Shown: one piece after another, positions 33,940 to 47,639 of the stretch
Numbering within the stretch: the first letter of the stretch is position 1
Layout: the number at the start of each line of letters is the position of its first letter
Source of the DNA: Lantana camara
Lineage: Eukaryota; Streptophyta; Magnoliopsida; Lamiales; Verbenaceae
NCBI GenBank assembly: GCA_037501455.1
Contig: CM074856.1
Span: 100,471,001-100,535,000, forward strand
Direction: 5' to 3'
DNA: 64,000 nucleotides
Translations under genes and position numbers: made by a program
Notes under the pieces: generated by a model
Told to the model about the DNA's origin: nothing
The model's input: only the letters and a program-made list of their open reading frames with translations
Databases searched by the model: none

Positions 33940-36560
33940 AACCAAAAATAAAGCAAGGAAGTCTCCAATACTCCCGAGCAACACAACGCAAAACCATAAT
34001 TAAAATCACGAAAGACACCCAAAGCAGGTAATAGATATCATCCACGTTGATCATCAATTACTCCAAGTAAGTTAACATGATAGGGAATCAGAGCACATAG
34101 CAAAAAATTATTTGAATTAAATTCGCATGGCTGCATGTATCATGGATGCTTCATATATTGTTCACCGTAGTTGTATAATTCAGAATGCTAAGTTTCGTTG
34201 TCCAAAGCGTGATCTGCCCCGAAAGTGAGTTCAGTGCTCGACTTGTCTTTAAGCTCTTCAGGGTACCCCAACAAAGCGATTGATAGATCCGCTAAGGATT
34301 TTATTCTTTATTCCCTTCTGACTTGTACTGCTTCCAATCTTCTTCGATCTTTCCTCATTTCCCATAATCTTCATTCGACCAACCAACTCTTTTTAATTAA
34401 CCGAACTTGACCTCCCGAATACCATTAAATCATCCGTCCCGAAATCAGATTCATAGTTATTTCCTTTACCCATATTAAAACCTAACATACCATCGAAGAT
34501 AGCTACCCTTGGTTCTTAAAAGTTCGTTCCCGACCTTATTATATATGTTATACAACTCTTCTTCTATCTTCCATTCGATTGACCCTTTTCACTCTCTTTA
34601 AACCTCTAACGTGAAATTTGGTATTCGGCTCCTACAATTCTCTAATTGGAGAAAGGATGTTCTTATTGATTCTTGAAGTTTGACTTGAATCTTTCCAGCG
34701 TTTATCCTTGACGGTTTGTCGCCTCTAGAATCTCTTTCCGAACCCATTGTACCAAGCTTTACTGACAACATCCCTTTCTATGATAACTTGATTCGGTTCC
34801 CTCTTGACATCTCAGCTTGGGAGTCCCCTTAAACTCCTCCATAGCTCCTATATCTTCAAATCGACTTACATACCTAGAAAGATTCAACAAACTATCTTCT
34901 CTATTTACCTTGAAAATCTTCAACCCGAATTTAGTGGCTTAGCTCTCATTTGAATGGTCAACCCGTAAAGTCGTCTTACTCATCTCCGCTCACCACCACA
35001 AAATTCCCGAATCTTCCCTAAGTGCATTCCCGTTATCTCTATTAATTATTTCTTCGGCCATAACTGCTAGTTTCAATTTTGCCTCTTGGTTATGCTCTCC
35101 CCCTTAAATTTTTATCGTTACACTCTAAACTCCATCGATCCTTCTTTCATCGCAATCCTCTCATCTTCCTTTTCAATTCTCTTGGTAATCGAAACCCCCT
35201 TCTCTATTCTTATTCGATCCCAACACCCCGAAACCACATCTAGTCTTACTTCCCTTCGGAGTTCCTTTCCACCGACCAATCCCTTACCTGAAGTTCTTAA
35301 TTTCCCGAAATCATCTTTCTTGTCATGTGCCATACCACTATTTCTTTTCCTCTTAACTCAGGTGTGGCCCAGCCGCAGAGATACTTGATAAGTGAGGTGA
35401 AAGAACTTCCTACGAAGTAAACACTAAAATGCATATCGGGTAAAGATGTTAATGCACGTGTCATGCTTACAGCAAGCAAATAAGTAACACATTAGAGCAA
35501 CGAAATCAAATAGAAATGCACGCACGAACATAAGTAAAGAAGAATAAATAATTGATGCGAAGTATGATGCACGTGCTATGAATGTTTTGGAACCTGTCAC
35601 CAATATGGTAAATTGTTAGCTTGGTAGCTTTCCTCGTTCTTCCAATCACGAGGTTACTTTGACTTGCTGCTCATGCCTTGTTTTTCCCACGGTCTTCAAG
35701 TTTTCCATAAATCTTTGTGCATCAACTTGTACCTTCCACGGTTCGGGATTGTAATTTCTAGATCCCTAACTTCTTCTACATCGACGGAATTAGCATCCAA
35801 ATTTCTCCCCGAAAATCAACCTTCAATAATACCAAACTCTCTTATAAAATTACTCCAACTGTGTTTCCGAATCCCACTTCGAGTCATCACCCTGATTAAT
35901 ATTCCCGTGCTTCTCCCTTACGAGTTTAGATTGGAAATAGAACTTGTTTTCCAATTACTTTCACTTGAGCACATGATTTCCTTCCAACAAGTCTTTGCCT
36001 TTCTTTACCGTTTCTGTTAATCGCTACATATTTCCCATTTCACCCTCACAACATGACAATTCAGCTTGGATTTGGAAAACGAACTCAAATCTTGTCCGTA
36101 GTATTGTCACCTTCCATGAACTTGTATTTTCCATGCTACTTGGTTCCTTCCATTCTAGCTCCTAACCCTTGAACTCAAGCTCTATCTATGAAGACCACGC
36201 ATCTTGAATTCTCTGCATTCTTCCCCGGTGTACCATTCCTATCTTCCATGCCTAAGTAAGAACTTGCAATCGATCGTCTTTATCGTAGAACTTGGCCGTG
36301 GTTTGAGATTATCTTCACAACCTATGAACCATAAGTCATTTCAAAGATATATGCATGCGATTAGTGCATGCCCATGGCACATATTTAACACGAGAGGCAC
36401 AGATCCAATATCAAAATGCAACAGGTAATTCGACAAGATTAAAAAAGAAAGATAATTTCACTTTCAAGATCGATGCAATGGACACATTATCACATAGTTC
36501 CTAAGCCGTACGACCTAAACTGACTCGATCACGACACGAGAACACCGGTTTTGCAACCTG

Positions 36561-36572
36561 GCTCTGATACCA
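36561..36572 (-). other. Primer-binding site, B internal 3
   Basis: TGGTATCAGAGC on the minus strand beside LTR4. Confidence 0.9.
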
Positions 36573-36580
36573 CTTAAGGA

Positions 36581-39500
36581 TGTAGCACCCGAGCGCAAGG
36601 TACCACATCCCCCGCACCGAGACCCGACCCGAATATGAAATAGACAATCCATACCCGAGCTAGATCACGGCGAACGGGGACATACACACTCGCTAAGCTA
36701 GGAGGGAACTAACTTTCGCAACCAAAGAGACAGTAAAATGGAAATATTACGAATGCGGAAGCAATGTACATACATATATAACAAGATAAGCAAAGAGCAA
36801 CAGGTTCAACTAGCATAGATACCTAATCCCGAAATTCAATAAAACCATAAAACATCAATTCCAGATTCTTTCTATTCCTGTAAGCTTATCCTGAATTAAC
36901 GATAATAGTAATAATCAATACAAATTATACATTCTCCGTAACTTAAACAAATCATGATTTATTATGCACATGGACCGACTCTGACCTAACCGAACGACAG
37001 AATAAACAAGACTTCCCGCCTAGCACTCCAAACCTGCAAGAACACTGAAAACAATCTAGGTTCAGTCTATACGAGACTGGTGGGTATAAAAAGAGGCATA
37101 AATAGCATATACCACAATATTTAACATTCACATGCAAGTTATAATCCCAAATGAGGTTTTTAGAGCATTTCCCAAGTGGGTAAAATAAAGAAGTCATCAA
37201 AAGGGATTTTAATGTTCATTTTCATTCTTTAGGTCTTTTGTGGCCCGGTGAGTAGGCGTGCATTATCTCCAACCAACACCTCGTGTAGTTCACTAAACAT
37301 TCTTTCTTTCTTTCTTTCTTTCATGCATAACATTCTTTTGTGCACGTTCATGAACATTTACACCTTCTTCCTCCGGGTGATCGGCCCGAACCATCCATTC
37401 ATTGACCAAAAGGGGAACATGACTTCCCAGATGGCACTCAGCGTCCATTCCTCGCTAACTCCCAACGAGGTCCGGTTACGCCGTTCATTGGTGGAACTAG
37501 TGTGAGGGATCACCATCAGCCCGTGCCTCCTCGGGTCACCACTCACAACAAGTCCCTGGGCCCCATTCTGTGAATTCATTCATTCATTCTCGCCAAAACA
37601 TTTGGTAGGTTCATAAAAGAAGGACTTTACTTTAAATTCATTTACTCTTAAAACGACTCTATATATATATACTAAATTTTGGCCGAAAACTTTACACATT
37701 GAAGATATATAGGGTCATTTATCTAAATAGTAGAGAAACCCACCTGTTACACCTTACCAACAATACCAAAAGAAAGAGAGACTTGAGGTGTCCTATGAAC
37801 CCGGCATCTCCGCCCTGGAGAAAACTGTACAAGAAACGACATGGTGCATAGGTGAGACTCCAGACTCCAAATGAACCATATAAGACGCACGACATGCAAT
37901 GAACATGATATGAATAAATAAAAGATAATATTACGTAATGTACACGTTCATGGGTATGATTAATACATTTAAATCATATAGACGAGCCATTCATTCGTTC
38001 AAGAAAGCGTTCATATTCATTCAAGTCATGAATTTAACATTTTATAGCAATTCAATTCAAGAATTCAAATAATGATCATATCAGTACTATAACACGTTTA
38101 CAATTATAGAATAGACAAATAATTACATTCAATTTAAGATTCGAAATTAGAAAGGAACATGAAATAGGTAACAATTTAATTTCCATAATTCAATTAAATC
38201 AATTAATATTTAATATATAATAAACATATATATATATATATATGTACGTACTATGCCAGGAATGCATATTAACATGCACTAAATATTAATTTCATGTATG
38301 TAATTTCTACCAATTAAACATTCATGCATATAGGTAATACACAACACACTTCATGCATGCATACTTAAATATATGTATATATTTTTATATACACACATGC
38401 ATGTAATATAGGTACAAATATATACATACAACACAAGTACGCTAGGAGGAAGAATTGCACCAGTTAAAAAAAATCCAATTAAGAGCTACGTACTATGCAT
38501 GCAAACCAAACCTATCATCTAAATATTCATATTCAGCATACACATGCATACAATTCATCTCATTAATTAAATTTTCATATTAACTAAGTTCATATATTAA
38601 GTATGCATAGTTGTAGCTTAATTTCATGATCAAATCATCTTAGGTTCATTAACTACACGTATTAAACATGCAACAAGAACAAAAAGAGCATGCATTGAAA
38701 GAAAGCAAAGAAAACCATGCACAAAACTCAACCTAGCTACTGCACAAAGAGGTACCCGGCCGGGCTAATTCATGAACAAAATCTCCCCGCCCGGGGAGAT
38801 GCATAACAGACGAAATAAAGAGCAACAAACAAGCTTCATTACCCTTGATCCAAATGTAAGAAAACACAACAGCATATAGCAGACCATTAAGGCAATAAAC
38901 GCAGCAGCAAAACGACATAAAAGTTCCCACAAAACAACTTAAAATGAACAGCAACTAAGCAAGGAATTAGCTGCAGCTGACAGCAACAATTCATGGCCAA
39001 AACAGGGTACGAACGGAAGGAAAACAGAGCATAAACTCACACACACAATCAACCATCAATCCAGCAACAACAAGGTGCAAAAAGGCAGCAAATGACAGCA
39101 AGAAATCAGTCCCAAACGCAGCAGCAGTAGCAGTTCAACGTGAGGGAGGAAGATTCAGTTTCATTTTCATGCATTTCATAACAAGTTCATTAATGGTAAC
39201 TCATTTAATAGCCAACTACCACAAAATACATGTTCATAAATGAAATAAGGGAGTTAAGATGATCACTTTCAAGCTTTAAAATCAACAAAAGCATCAAGGA
39301 ATACATGAGATCAAGAATTTATGTTAAAACCTAACTATTCATTCATGCCTTCAAATCTCCATGGATATAAGCTCAAAATTGGGGATGCATAGCTTAAAAT
39401 GACACATATTGAATGTATATCACAACCCTAAACAAACCTTATGGATTGGATGGAAGATGGAAGATATTTGAGCTTGAAATCTCCACATAGGGCATGGTGG

Positions 39501-40364
39501 CGTGATTTTCTGGAGAACAGGGGCTTTAGGCTGATTTTTCCTTATGGGTGAGGGTTGGTTCGGTTATGGGAGATAAATATCAGATAGTGGGCTTAACTCG
39601 GGTTCGAATGGCTCCAACCATGGTTAATTTGGTCAAGGTTTGAGAAAGTTATGGCCATTTTAGTGAGTTGTGGCAGTTTTGACGAACGTAACAATTTTCT
39701 ATTGAATTTCGGAGGTTCAAATAACTTCGGATAAATATGAGGCTAAGTTCATTAAACTTGAATTTTCCTTACAAGTTCAGCGAAGTTGACGAAACTCGAA
39801 TCCGAGTTTCCTAGCTCAAAATATTACATACGGAACCAAGGGTGCGCTAATTGCTCGTTAGCCCCCAACTTGGATTCCAGAATCAAAATAAATTCGAAAC
39901 TCATGCAAATGAACCCGAAAATACAAAATGAACATATATTCATATTCAAGACACGTATATTTCCGATATATTAAATATGCACGAAATTTCGGTATCAAAT
40001 CATATAAAAACGAAGCATGTTTGTATCACTCATGAGAAATGCATAACAAATTCATTATATTCATAAAATAAAACAAAATTTTAAAGTCGTTTATAAAATG
40101 AAATTCAAGATACATGAATTACATTTATACATTTAATAACAATTATACAAATTAATTTAATTTAAAGTCACAAGCACGTATTTAATATACTTTAAATTTA
40201 AACTGCACAATTTAAATTGAATTTTAACACTAATAAAATTAAAATATAAATAATTAGCATTTAATATATAAAATTAAATATATAAAACACGTATAAACAA
40301 TTAATTCGCGCAATTTGGAAAACACATACGTCATTTTAGAATACGGAAAAGTTGGGGCGTTACA
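36581..40364 (-). mobile_element. B array LTR4
   Basis: 3784 bp and undisturbed, with a shorter (TA)n run at about 38226-38243. It shares several small variants with LTR5 (AACGACATAAAAG, for example), suggesting the two are close relatives. Confidence 0.9.
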
Positions 40365-42879
40365 ATCTCTCCCCCTTAAAAAGAATTCGTCCTCGGATTC
40401 ACTACTCGACCGAACCAACAATGAGAGATTCCCCATCTCTCACAAGCAACAAGGAGAGAGCCCCGTCTCTCGAGCAACAATGAGAGAACCCCGTCTCTCG
40501 CAAGCAAAGAGAGCACCCCGTCTCTCAAACAAAAATAAGAGAATCCCCGTCTCTTACAAACAACGAGAGCACCCCGTCTCTCAACCAAATATAAAGCAAG
40601 GAAGTCTCCAATACTCCCGAGCAACACAACGCAAAACCATAATTAAAATCACGTAAGATACCCAAAGCAGGTAATTGATATCATCCACGTTGATCATCAA
40701 TTACTCCAAGTAAGTTAACATGATAGTGAATCAGAGCACATAGCAAAAAATTATTTAAATTAAATTCACATGGATGCATGTATCATGGATGCTTCATATA
40801 CCGTTCACCGTAGTTGCATAATTCAGAATGGTAAGTTTCGTTGTCCAAAGCGTGATCTGCCCCGAAAATGAGTTCAGTGCTCGACTTGTCTTTAAGCTCT
40901 TCAGGGTACCCCAACAAAGCGATTGTTAGATCCTCTAAGGATTTTATTCTTTATTCCCTTCTGACTTGTACTGCTTCCTATCTTCTTCGATCTTTCCTCA
41001 TTTCCCATAATCTTCATTCGACCAACCAACTCTTTTTAATTAACCAAAGTTGACCTCCCGAATACCATTAAATCATCCATCCTGAAATCAGATCCATAGT
41101 TATTTCCTTTACCCATATTAAAACCTAACATACCATCGAAGATAGCGACCCTTGGTCCTTAAAAGTTCGTTCCCGACCTTAATATATATGCTATACAACT
41201 CTTCTTCTATCTTCCATTTGACTGACCCTTTTCACTCTCTTTAAACCTCTAACGTGAAATTTGGTATTCGGCTCCTACAATTCTCTAATTGGAGAAAGGA
41301 TGTTCTTATTGATTCTTGAAGTTTGATTTAAATCTTTCCAATGTTTATCCTTGACGGTTTGTCGCTTCTAGAATCTCTTTCCGAACCCATTGTACCAAGC
41401 TTTACTGACAGCATCCCTTTCTATGATAACTTGATTCGGTTCCCTCTTGACATCTCAGCTTGGGAGTCTCCTTAAAATTCTCCATAGCTCCTATATCTTC
41501 AAATCGACTTACATACATAGAAAGATTCAACAAACTATCTTCTCTATTTCCCTTGAAAATCTTCAACCCGAATTTAGTGGCTTAGCTCTCATTTGAATGG
41601 TCAACCCGTAAAGTCGTCTTACTCATCTCTGATCACCACCACAAAATTCCCGAATCTTCCCTAATTGCATTCCCGTTATCTCTATTAATTATTTCTTCGG
41701 TCATAACTTCTAGTTTCAATTTTGCCTCTTGGTTATGCTCTCCCCCTTAAATTTTTATCGTTACACTCTAAACTCCATCGATCCTTCTTTCATCGCAATC
41801 CTCTCATCTTCCTTTTCAATTCTCTTGGTAATTGAAACCCCCTTATCTATTCTTATTCGATCCTAACACCCCGAAACCACATCTAGTCTTACTTCCCTTC
41901 GGGGTTTCTTTCCACAGACCTATCCCTTACCTGAAGTTCTTTATTTCCCGAAATCATATTTCTTGTCATGTGCCATACCACTATTCTTTTCCTCTTAACT
42001 CAGGTGTGGCCCAGTCGCAGAGATACTTGATAAGTGAGGTGAAAGAACTTCCTACGAAGCAAACACTAAAATGCATGTCGGGTAAAGATGTCAATGCATG
42101 TGTCACGTTTACAACAAGCAAATATGTAACACATTAGAGCAATGAAATCAAATAGAAATGAACGCACGAACATAAGTAAAGAAGAATAAATAATTGATGC
42201 GAAGTATGATGCACGTGTTATTAATGTTTTGGAACCTGTCACCAATATGGTAAATTGTTAGCTTGGTATCTTTCCTCGTTCTTCCAATCACGAGGTTACT
42301 TTGACTTGCTGCTCATGCCTTGTTTTTCCCACTGTCTTCAAGTTTTCCATAAATCTTTGTGTATCAACTTGTACCTTCCACGGTCTGGGACTGTAATTTC
42401 TAGATCCCTAACTTCTTCTACATCGACGGAATTAGCATCCAAATTTCTCCCCGAAAATCACCCTTCAATAATGCCCAACTCTCTTATAAAATTACTCCAA
42501 CTGTGTTTCCGAATCCCACCTCGAGTCATCACCCTGATTAAGATTCTCGAGCTTCTCCCTTACGAGTTTAGATTGGAAATAGAACTTGTTTTCCAATTAC
42601 TTCCACTTGAGCACATGATTTCCTTCCAACAAGTCTTTGCCTTTCTTTACCGTTTCCGTTCATCGCTACATATTTCCCATTTCACCCTCACAACATGACA
42701 ATTCATCTTGGATTTGGAAAACGAACTCAAATCTTATCCGTAGTATTGTCACCTCCCATGAACTTGTATTTTCCATGCTACTTGGTTCCTTCCATTCTAG
42801 CTCCTAACCCTTGAACTCTAGCTCTATCTATGAAGACCACGCATCTTGAATTCTATACATTCTTCCCCGGTGTACCATT
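40365..42879 (-). mobile_element. B internal domain 4, first part
   Basis: Polypurine tract and hairpin at 40365-40400 (one arm mutated to GAATTC), hairpin array at 40423-40582, then the shared noncoding body. It ends at the left CCATT duplication (42875-42879) of element E. Confidence 0.85.
40423..40582 (-). repeat. Array of six small hairpins, B internal 4
   Basis: All six stems pair, including AAGAGA/TCTCTT. Confidence 0.8.
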
Positions 42880-44032
42880 TGTTAGGAATAGTGCCCTAGA
42901 AAGCCGACTCGACGTAATCTGCTTTGGGACTTTTCTTGTATCACAGACAATCTTTGAATAATATACGATTGATTATAGGCAAACACTTCTTTATATGCCA
43001 ATACGTGTTTTGTGTGTTTCCATTACGTGCGCATGTATGAGAACTCCCCTAATCCTGATGACTTTAGGACTCTACCATTTAGGTGAAATGGTTCATGAAA
43101 CGAGCCCTATATCACATAAGTCATGATTAGTAAAATACTCCAAGCCGATGAGTCCTACAGACAGTGGGAGTGTCAACCTGACTCCTCTAAGGCTTGCTCG
43201 TGGGATCACGCCCTTAAGAAGGACCACCTTATTTCATGGAGGTGCAAAGTGTATAGTTGATACGTGCGTGATACATGAGGGTGCTTACTTTAATAAGTAA
43301 GTTCACTGAGGTGCCCCGTGTGAGAACATTCCTAAATGGGAAAGGAAGTTTCTATTTCAGGAAATGGAAACTTCCAGATTAGGAAATATCTCACGAGTCA
43401 TTGATGTGATTAATTGATCCTTAGACTTGAGGTTCCTTGTCACTTTACGAATTAACTCTGTAGTCTTTGGTATAAGCTTTAAAGGGTGTCGCCTTAGACA
43501 ACTGATTCAAGGCTTATGCTGGGGCTGCACAAGTGATTCATGAAAGTGAATGAGAATCAAGAAAGGACCTACACTTGCATATGCAAGGTGATCTCTTATT
43601 GTGTAAGTCATTCATATGCCATATGGAGTCCTTGGCCAAGGCAGTAGATCAAGACATCAAGAAAAGGGCTTCTTCGATTGAGATCAAATGGATATGAAAT
43701 GCACTTAGCTTTAAGACCGGATTATTAGGGTTCTGATTATTCCCTTGCCCTAGATCTTGGTTGAGAGATAGTAAGTAGGAGGATTGTATCTCACATGAAT
43801 CAATGACTTAAAGGTTCTGTCGAATCCGAACATTCCAATTCAGCTAGGGGTTAAACACCTGTTGCTAGACTATGGTTGTTTAATCTGTGGACTGATTAAT
43901 TAATTAGTGAATTAATTAATTAGGGTCACTGCTAATTGAATTGAGAACCTAGAGGGTCACACACAACAACTTGGTTACATGAGTTGAGGCTTTAAAATGA
44001 TTAAACGAGTTAATCAAGCCAAGAGGGTTCCA

Positions 44033-44108
44033 CACGTGTGAAACCACACGTGTGGCTCACGTGAGTGACACGTGTCATTGTGACACGTGTCACACACGTG
44101 TATAAATA
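44033..44108 (+). promoter_or_regulatory. Six-fold G-box cluster and TATA in E LTR
   Basis: CACGTG begins at 44033, 44047, 44058, 44069, 44084 and 44095. TATAAATA starts at 44101, directly after the last box. CACGTG is the core bound by plant bZIP and bHLH factors, and ACACGTGT resembles abscisic-acid response elements. The 3' LTR keeps the whole cluster (51830-51897). Function is inferred. Confidence 0.6.
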
Positions 44109-44448
44109 TATGTGTATATTTATTTATGTATTAAATAATTAATGTGATTAATTATTTAATAGACTCTGGTTTAATTTTGAATTAAAAAGAAAGTCTTATT
44201 TTGGAGAAAAATAATCTAGTTAATTAATTATAAATTAATTAATTAGATAAAATAAGTTATTTATTTTAAATAAATAAAGTATAAAATTATCCAAAAATAG
44301 TTTCGATATTTTTAGCTCTCTTGAAAGTTGATTTGAATTAGAATTCAAAGTCAAAGTCAAAATTACTTGATGATCAAGTAATAGGAGAGAGAGAGAGAGA
44401 CCAAAATCCTAGCCCATTAAGGACTAGGAATTTCGTCCCTCCCCTTTC

Positions 44449-44475
44449 TTATATATAGGGGAGCTCATGCTCCCC
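44449..44475 (+). promoter_or_regulatory. Second TATA and hairpin in E LTR
   Basis: TTATATATA is followed at once by the hairpin GGGGAGC-tcat-GCTCCCC (44458-44475). A start site in or just after the hairpin would begin the R region. Repeated at 52242-52268. Confidence 0.55.
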
Positions 44476-45170
44476 TTTACAGCTAATCAAATTCTTTTGG
44501 TTCATGCGTTGAACACCATCCTTTCTCCAAGACAAACGAAACCCTAGGTTAAGCCTAAACACTAACTAGAGAACTAGCATCCTTACTAGTTAGATTGTAG
44601 CCAAGTTGGTGGACTATCTCTAGAGACTTCAAGTTAGAAGTTTTGAAGATTCGAGCTTTACCAAAAGTGGGGATTAAGCAAAATGATCAGAAGGGATGAT
44701 GAAACGATTCTGAACCCGACGTGAAGCGAATGAAAAAATCGAACCAAAGAAGATGGCGAAAACCGTTCGTCCATATCCTGAAGGATGAATTTTTTCACGA
44801 GGGTTTTGTGACTGGCAGTTTTCTACTTTCGCAAAACTGGTTTTCGAAGGGAGTTTCAATCCTGCTTTTCTCGTTTCATGTTTCTTTCTTTATGTTATAT
44901 TGTTAAGAACATCTCTAACATGAATTGAATCTAGGTTGGTGTGGATTGCTATCCCGACATGGATTCTGAAGTAGAAAGAGACTTTCGAGGGACGGGTTGT
45001 CAAGCCGCAAGAAGAGCGTTCTTGGGTGGCTTGAAACGCTTCAAGAAAGAATAAAAGAAAAGTAAGTTTTCTATCTTTACGAATTTGGATACACGATTGC
45101 GAGTTCAAGATCCTTTTGTTGGAAAAATTTTTAAATTCCACTGCTTTTTGATTCGTGTTTTTCCAACAAG

Positions 45171-45183
45171 TGGTATCAGAGCC
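45171..45183 (+). other. Primer-binding site, element E
   Basis: TGGTATCAGAGCC, two bases after the 5' LTR, matching initiator Met tRNA. Confidence 0.92.
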
Positions 45184-45503
45184 ACCTCGTTAATCGTGTT
45201 TCTGATTCGTCTCAATTGAACTGAATTTTGAGAAATTCTTGAATCTGAATTACAATTTGGTATTCTTGAATTTGTATCGTAATCTGAGCTTTTGAATCTG
45301 AGAGGTTTCCTGATAAATTGAGAAAATCGTTTTCTGAAAAAAGGGTTTTATTTTAGATTTATTAAAATCGCGATTTTGATTCCTGAATCGAGACGAAAAT
45401 TTTTCTGAAAAATTTTGTACGGAAAACGGTGTGGGACGACGAGGACCAAGCGAGTTTGTCGCTCGTTGTCGCCGCACGCGGACGGGTCCGGACGAGGCCG
45501 GAA

Positions 45504-45760
45504 CAGCCTGTGCGGGGTCGCCCCCACACCCTTGTGCGGGACTGCCCGCACGCGTCCGCCCAGCCCTGTGCGGGATCGCCCGCACACCCCTGTGCAGGAC
45601 TGCCCGCACGCGTCCAGAACAGCCTGTGCGGGATCGCCCGCACACCCCTGTGTGGGACTGCCCGCACGCGTCCGCCCAGCCCTGTGCGGGATTGCCCGCA
45701 CACCCTGTGCGGGACTGCCCGCACGCGTCTGCGCGGGGCTGTGCGGGATCGCCCGCACGC
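45504..45760. repeat. GC-rich tandem hairpin repeat in E leader
   Basis: Four units start at 45504, 45561, 45620 and 45677 (spacing 57-59 bp), with a final half unit. Each is two half units of the type GTGCGGGATCGCCCGCAC or GTGCGGGACTGCCCGCAC, which are nearly perfect inverted repeats. The surroundings are AT-rich. Long open frames over the array on both strands (peptides such as RAVPHRGVRAIPHR) are by-products of the repeat. Confidence 0.85.
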
Positions 45761-47630
45761 TTTCGGGCGGATCTGACGCGATGCGATTTTTCGTGTTTTT
45801 GGCCCAAATTTTATTTTAAAATTATTTTAAAAATCTTTTTTACTGAAAATATTTTAATTTTGAAATAAAATTATAATTTGGGAATTTCGGGAATCAAAGT
45901 CAATTTTAATTTTTCGGGAAAAGTATAATTATTATTTTTTGAAATAATGATTTTAATAAAATTGTTAATTTTTGAATTAACTTGAATTTTATCAGATTCT
46001 AGCTTTTGATTTTGAAATTATTCTTGAACAAGGAACTGTTTTTCAGATTAATTTGAGTTAGTCGAACTTAAAGTTAAAGGAATTTTAAATTTATTGGTAA
46101 ATTTAAATTCTCGCAAAAGCATGTTAGGTGATCATGAGTTTAGACTTATCTATGGTTTTAATTTATGCACATGGATGGTTTAAATTGGGGTTGGAGCCCT
46201 ATAGTTGCGTTTTTCAATTGAGGTTGGAGCCTCACTTATGTGCGTACTGTTATGTGATTTATTATGTGGCTTTCCATATTACTGTTTTTTAGGCCGGGGT
46301 ATGCCCCGTGTAATTGTCTAAGGCCAATATGAAGATTGAGCCTTATTACTTTATGTCTTTTTCCTTTTATTGTAATTTGAGAGTAGAGATAGGTGGTGAG
46401 GTTTTATTTTCATTTTGGAGACAATACACCCATGGAGTAAGATGGACCACATTCAAGTAACAAGGAGGCCATAAGTGAAGACCCCTCAAAATGTTATGGA
46501 GGGGAATCTCAATTGTTAAATGTAATAGAGATAGGGCTCGTATTTTGTTACGGCTTTCCCTTATGTGATTTAAACTGTTTATGTGGCATGTATGTTAGAA
46601 CTTGTGATTATGGAGTGGCTCCCACATATCACGCATAAGATAGGTAGAACCCATGATCATTACATGTTAGTATCATGCTAGGACATGTTATCTGTTTATG
46701 TGCTTGTTTGAAATGCATTTAAGTTGTACTTGCATTAATCAAGACTAATTAAATTGGATAACATATATGTTGGTGAGGTCGAACCGAACAACTCTTCGGT
46801 TGATTCGAAAATTCCCATTTAATATTAAGCTCATTTCGAATAATAGGTATTTAATTCGAGATGCAAATTTTGAATTAAATTCCTAGCATTCCATCAATAG
46901 GTTTTAAGTTTAGTAAGTAAAGCTAGTTATTGTCCGCGAGTCGTGGGATAGCTAGTGGAGCTTATTAGTTCTTAGTTACCTAATTGATCATTTTAAATGA
47001 TCAATATTTCGTGGTTAATTTTGGCAAGGGCGATGTCCGCGAGTCGTGGGTCGTTCGAACTAAGTTTTGATCATGATCTTATGATTGATGGGTCTAGCTT
47101 AAAGCCTAAGTAAATATGGATGTCGCACGAGTCGTGGGTCCATATTGAAAGATAGGTAATGCAAAACAATTACTAAGAGTTCTAAAGGTGTTAGAATTGG
47201 TAAGTTGTACCTACCTAGGGTTTTACTTAGAATGTCCGCGAGTCATGGGTTCGAGGTAAAATGCTTAGGATCTTAGTAACCGTTGGGAAACGTGTTCCTC
47301 TTAGATCTTTGGGAATTATAGATCTTTGAAAAACAGTGGGAGCTACATTAGATTAAAGACCTTATCTTATGTATATCGTTATTATTCAGCATGCTCACCT
47401 AGTTCTCTGCTTAGCATTTAGGTTGTAGTTCTGTGATTCTCTACAATATGAAATGCAAACCCATTCGTATCCATCCTTAAGTCAAATAAGTTGACTAAGT
47501 CCTGACTAACCCTAAATGGCTTCGTATCCTAAAATTCATTTTAGAATCCGACTAGAGAAAGGCGTTCTCTAAAGGGCGAAGTTTTCAATTGTGAAAAGTC
47601 GACCCGGGCTAAAAGAGAAGCAATCTGAGG
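45761..47630 (+). other. Long untranslated leader of element E
   Basis: AT-rich sequence without open frames between the GC-rich array and the gag remnant. It includes four copies of a TGTCCGCGAGTCGTGGG motif (46931-47249). Confidence 0.6.
46931..47249 (+). repeat. Four dispersed copies of TGTCCGCGAGTCGTGGG
   Basis: At 46931, 47034, 47121 (TGTCGCACGAGTCGTGGG) and 47233 (one base changed), spaced 103, 87 and 112 bp apart. Sequences between them are unrelated, so the motif itself was kept or copied. Confidence 0.8.
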
Positions 47631-47639
47631 TGAATGGAT

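Larger units (their letters stand above)
33722..36580 (-). mobile_element. B internal domain 3 (uninterrupted)
   Basis: 2859 bp, same length as internal 2. Polypurine tract and hairpin at 33722-33757, hairpin array at 33780-33939, PBS at 36561-36572. Noncoding as far as I can see. Confidence 0.9.
42880..45168 (+). mobile_element. Element E, 5' LTR
   Basis: 2289 bp, long for a copia LTR; TGTTAGGAATAG to TTTTTCCAACA. It holds six CACGTG boxes beside a TATA sequence (44033-44108), a second TATA with a hairpin (44449-44475) and a (GA)n run (44385-44401) that is longer than in the 3' LTR. Confidence 0.92.

Noticed and set aside
45250..45868. Overlapping open frames of 115-185 codons on both strands
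   Set aside because: They all lie on the GC-rich tandem repeat and give the same short peptide repeats in several frames, as expected of a stop-poor GC repeat.
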